From NCBI GenBank assembly GCA_030671905.1, contig DAOVHK010000056.1, positions 1 to 8,487 of the forward strand: a stretch of DNA of 8,487 nt. The letters are read 5' to 3'. Shown here piece after piece: positions 6,491-8,487 of the stretch. Under the pieces are notes generated by a model. It worked only from the letters and a program-made list of their open reading frames with translations. It searched no databases and had not been told where the DNA came from. Both the position numbers and the translations under genes were made by a program. Within the stretch, counting starts at the first letter, position 1. Each line of letters opens with the position of its first letter. This DNA comes from Clostridia bacterium. Its GTDB lineage: Bacteria > UBA6262 > WVXT01.

Positions 6491-6802
6491 ATGGAATATA
6501 GATGTGAGTTGTGCGGTAAGAAAATCGTGAGAAATCGGTATCTGGTAAAGATAGCTTCATATGCTGCTTACGATGGTTTAGAAATCGGTCTTTTGGATTT
6601 AACGCGCGATTTTGAAAAAGAGATAAAAGATTTATTGAAAAAGATTGAGAAGAGACGAGGGAAGAAACTGGAGAAGGATATCTGTGTGGGATTCGAGTTT
6701 GTTCTCTGTAAGAGATGTCGGGATAATTATGTAAAGAATCCCTTGGGTAAGAAGAGATTTAAGTCGAAGAGAAAAAGAATTTCAAAAAAGAGAAGCCCAT
6801 GA
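6491..6802 (+). CDS. Small basic protein with paired CxxC motifs, unknown function
   Basis: A 103-residue protein I cannot assign to a named family. It opens with MEYRCELCGKKI (C5, C8) and has a second pair CKRC (C73, C76), separated by about 65 residues; together they could form one zinc-ribbon-like site. The middle (about 35-65) is a charged, probably helical stretch rich in Lys, Glu and Leu. The last 20 residues are strongly basic (KKRFKSKRKRISKKRS), suggesting nucleic-acid or membrane-surface contact. It is soluble, with no signal peptide or membrane helix. Being 14 bases after rnfB and overlapping cutA by 4 bases (ATGA), it is almost certainly co-translated with its neighbours. An ATG at 6485 would add two residues. 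I have an impression of similar CxxC...CxxC small proteins in uncultivated and PVC-type bacteria, but this is not checked. That it is a gene is likely; its role is open. Confidence 0.75.
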   Translation: MEYRCELCGKKIVRNRYLVKIASYAAYDGLEIGLLDLTRDFEKEIKDLLKKIEKRRGKKLEKDICVGFEFVLCKRCRDNYVKNPLGKKRFKSKRKRISKKRSP

Positions 6803-7137
6803 ACGAAATAGTGATATTTATCACTTCAGGGAGTGAGGAAGAGGCAAAGAAACTCGCCAGGGTTTTGGTAGAGGAGAAATTGGCAGCTTGTGTTAATATT
6901 CTCTCTGGTGTTGAGTCCCTTTATTGGTGGAAGGGTAAGGTTGAATCGAGTAAGGAGTGGATGTTGGTGGTTAAGACTCAAGGGAAAATGGTAAACAAGG
7001 TTGTGAAAAGGGTAAAGGAAATTCATAGTTATGAGGTTCCAGAAGTAATCGCTCTTCCCATAGTCGAAGGAAATAAAGACTATTTACGATGGATTTCTGA
7101 TACTCTTGCTTTACGGAAAAGGAAAGGAGATTTATGA
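6799..7137 (+). CDS. cutA: CutA1-family protein (divalent cation tolerance)
   Basis: Small cytoplasmic trimeric protein of the CutA1 family, structurally PII-like. It was linked to copper/divalent metal tolerance in E. coli, although its general biochemical role remains unsettled. The 112-residue length is typical. Family signatures are all present: IFITSGSEEEAKKLARVLVE (about 6-25), the LAACVNILSGVESLYWWKGK core (about 29-48), a WMLVVKT strand, and HSYEVPEVIALPI...YLRWI (about 76-98). The start ATG overlaps the previous stop as ATGA, and its own stop overlaps the next start in the same way, so it sits in the middle of a translationally coupled chain. No metal-transport gene is nearby. Family assignment is firm; function in this locus is not. 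Confidence 0.93.
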   Translation: MNEIVIFITSGSEEEAKKLARVLVEEKLAACVNILSGVESLYWWKGKVESSKEWMLVVKTQGKMVNKVVKRVKEIHSYEVPEVIALPIVEGNKDYLRWISDTLALRKRKGDL

Positions 7138-8156
7138 AGGAGGCGCTGTACTACTTACCGTTGAAAGAAGAGAATAAAGTGCAGTGTTTCTTGTGTCCGC
7201 ATCAATGCATCATTGATGATGGAAAGACTGGCATCTGTCGCACACGAAAAAATGTGGGAAGGAAACTATTTGCTTTAGTATATGACCGATTCACTTCAGT
7301 AAATCTGGACCCTATTGAGAAAAAGCCTCTCTACCATTTTTATCCAGGAAGAGAAATTCTGTCACTGGGGACAATTGGCTGTAATTTTAAATGTAAGGGT
7401 TGTCAAAATTATGGAATTTCTCAGGCTGAAACGGATGAGGCTCCCACCAAAACTGTTACTTCTGATGATGCTGTAAGACTGGCAAAGGAATACGGTTCTA
7501 TTGGCATAGCCTATACTTATAATGAGCCATTGATTAACTTTGAGTATCTCTTAGAAACTGCTCATGAAGCACATAAATATAATTTGAAAAACGTTCTGGT
7601 TACTAATGGTTATATTAATGAAGAGCCTCTGGTCAATATCTTACCTTACATTGACGCAGCCAATATTGATGTTAAATCTTTTCGGAACGATTTTTATAAG
7701 GATTATTGTAAAGCCAAGTTAGGAGATGTTCTACGCACGGTAGAAATTATGGTGAGGCAGAAGAAACACGTGGAAGTCACAAATCTGGTCATTCCCGCTC
7801 TCAACGACTCTGATAGTGAAGTTGAAGACCTGGCCGATTGGCTCTATTCTCTGTCCGATGAAATTCCTTTACATTTCTCCCGTTACTATCCATGTTATAA
7901 GATGACTATCAAGGCTACACCTCTGGCTACTCTGGAAAGGGTGAGAAAAATTGCTCAAAAGAAATTGAAGCATGTATACCTGGGTAATGTCTGGGAAAAG
8001 CCTGAATCTAATACGTACTGTCCAAGTTGTAAGGAAGTACTTATTGAGCGCCGGGGTTACCATACCAAGGTGGTGGGTCTTGCGGGAGAAAGCTGCAAAA
8101 ATTGTGGAGAGAAAATAAACATAAAGGTTTTAGATAGGAAAAATGAAAAAATTTAG
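7134..8156 (+). CDS. amrS: AmrS-type radical SAM protein (AmmeMemoRadiSam system)
   Basis: A radical S-adenosylmethionine enzyme related to pyruvate-formate-lyase activating enzymes and matching the AmrS subfamily, which commonly occurs with AMMECR1 and MEMO domain proteins; its substrate is unsettled. It has 340 residues, the usual size. N-terminal cysteines C18, C21, C25 and C35 (CFLCPHQC...GICR) are typical of the subfamily. The core segment LSLGTIGCNFKCKGCQN (77-92) carries the CxxxCxxC cluster ligands C83, C87 and C90. YTYNEPLINFEY (127-138), NVLVTNGYI (153-161) and AANIDVKSF (175-183) follow the PflA-like TIM-barrel pattern, and HFSRYYPCYKM (247-257) is subfamily-typical. The C-terminal tail has a zinc-ribbon-like CPSC...CKNC (C296, C299, C321, C324). 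AGGAG sits just before the ATG, which overlaps the cutA stop. No MEMO or AMMECR1 partner is visible. A glycyl-radical activase is the alternative reading, but less fitting. Confidence 0.88.
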   Translation: MKEALYYLPLKEENKVQCFLCPHQCIIDDGKTGICRTRKNVGRKLFALVYDRFTSVNLDPIEKKPLYHFYPGREILSLGTIGCNFKCKGCQNYGISQAETDEAPTKTVTSDDAVRLAKEYGSIGIAYTYNEPLINFEYLLETAHEAHKYNLKNVLVTNGYINEEPLVNILPYIDAANIDVKSFRNDFYKDYCKAKLGDVLRTVEIMVRQKKHVEVTNLVIPALNDSDSEVEDLADWLYSLSDEIPLHFSRYYPCYKMTIKATPLATLERVRKIAQKKLKHVYLGNVWEKPESNTYCPSCKEVLIERRGYHTKVVGLAGESCKNCGEKINIKVLDRKNEKI

Positions 8157-8487
8157 AGCTCTGATTTTTGTCTTTCTCATATTTTTTATCTCTGGTTGCG
8201 GGAAGAAAGAATATAGTAAAGTGGAATTTTTGATGGATACTGTGGTAGAAATCAAAGTATACCACAAGAGGAAAGCTGAAGCGGAGAAAGCTATTAATAG
8301 TTCAATGGAAGAGATGAAAAGAGTTGAACAGAAGATGTCCTGTTTTTTTTCGGGAAGCGAAGTTTCCAGGATTAACAAGGATGCTTTCCTTGAGGAAAAA
8401 AAAGGGTCTCTATTGGCAGAAGGTTGGATACCTATTAGCGATGAACTTTTCTCATTGCTCGGAGAATCGGTTCTCCTGTCAAAGCTC
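8143..8487 (+). CDS. apbE: ApbE-family FAD:protein FMN transferase lipoprotein, 3'-truncated
   Basis: The frame is open from ATG 8143 to the window end (115 codons, no stop), so the C-terminal two thirds lie outside. Residues 1-19 form a lipoprotein signal peptide: MKKFR, a hydrophobic run, then the lipobox ISGC with lipidated Cys19. The start of the ApbE domain follows: FLMDTVVEIKVY (29-40, the family's M-G/D-T strand), a helix leading to MKRVEQKMSCFF and SEVSRINKD (72-80, the Ser...Asn segment of the family). ApbE cleaves FAD and attaches FMN to a Thr in (S/T)GAT-type motifs of RnfG, RnfD, NqrB and NqrC. It is exported and acts outside the cytoplasmic membrane, where the RnfG domains also lie. 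AGGA precedes the ATG and the gene overlaps amrS by 14 bases. The catalytic metal-binding residues are beyond the window, so activity cannot be judged, but its position in an rnf cluster strongly supports a role in maturing RnfG/RnfD. Confidence 0.88.
   Translation, partial: MKKFRALIFVFLIFFISGCGKKEYSKVEFLMDTVVEIKVYHKRKAEAEKAINSSMEEMKRVEQKMSCFFSGSEVSRINKDAFLEEKKGSLLAEGWIPISDELFSLLGESVLLSKL

Noticed and set aside
1..8487. CRISPR array, tRNA or rRNA gene, phage or transposase gene
   Set aside because: No regularly spaced direct repeats, no cloverleaf with a CCA/T-loop signature, and no transposase or phage-like protein. Coding sequence fills almost the whole window.

Overview
The window is a single, densely packed, all-plus-strand gene cluster from what looks like a strictly or mainly anaerobic bacterium. 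Its core is an Rnf complex (ferredoxin:NAD+ oxidoreductase, an ion-pumping membrane flavo-iron-sulfur machine) in the order rnfC-rnfD-rnfG-[moeA]-rnfE-rnfA-rnfB. That C-D-G-E-A-B order is the one known from clostridia/acetogens and many deep-branching anaerobes, unlike the A-B-C-D-G-E order of Proteobacteria. The sequence is AT-leaning with many AGA/AGG arginine codons. I cannot assign a phylum; an uncultivated anaerobic lineage is plausible but is inference.

Layout: 1-1200 is rnfC, cut at its 5' end by the window edge. 1236-2162 is rnfD and 2239-3072 is an enlarged rnfG with two FMN-binding domains. 3207-4400 is moeA (molybdopterin molybdenumtransferase), which interrupts the rnf genes. Its stop codon lies inside a palindromic, MITE/REP-like element (4392-4452). 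rnfE (4481-5068), rnfA (5099-5686) and rnfB (5694-6476) follow. Next comes a chain of overlapping genes: a small unrecognised CxxC protein (6491-6802), cutA (6799-7137), an AmrS-type radical SAM gene (7134-8156), and the start of an apbE lipoprotein gene (8143 to the window end). No gene-free stretch reaches 300 bases, the longest being about 134 bases (3073-3206). I see no convincing promoter or T-tailed terminator, so the cluster may be one long transcription unit whose promoter lies upstream of the window.

How the parts fit: RnfB and RnfC carry the Fe-S clusters that pass electrons between ferredoxin and NAD(H). RnfA and RnfE are inverted-topology membrane partners with the Cys pairs expected to hold a shared Fe-S centre. 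RnfD and RnfG are expected to carry covalently bound FMN, and ApbE is the enzyme that attaches FMN to such proteins, so the cluster appears to carry its own flavin maturase. The most unusual signals are in this flavin branch. RnfG has an extra C-terminal FMN_bind domain with a textbook SGAT site, while the ordinary sites in RnfD (TTAS, Ser instead of Thr) and in RnfG domain 1 (TAAT) deviate from the consensus. The roles of moeA, cutA, amrS and the small CxxC protein in this setting are not explained by known Rnf biology.
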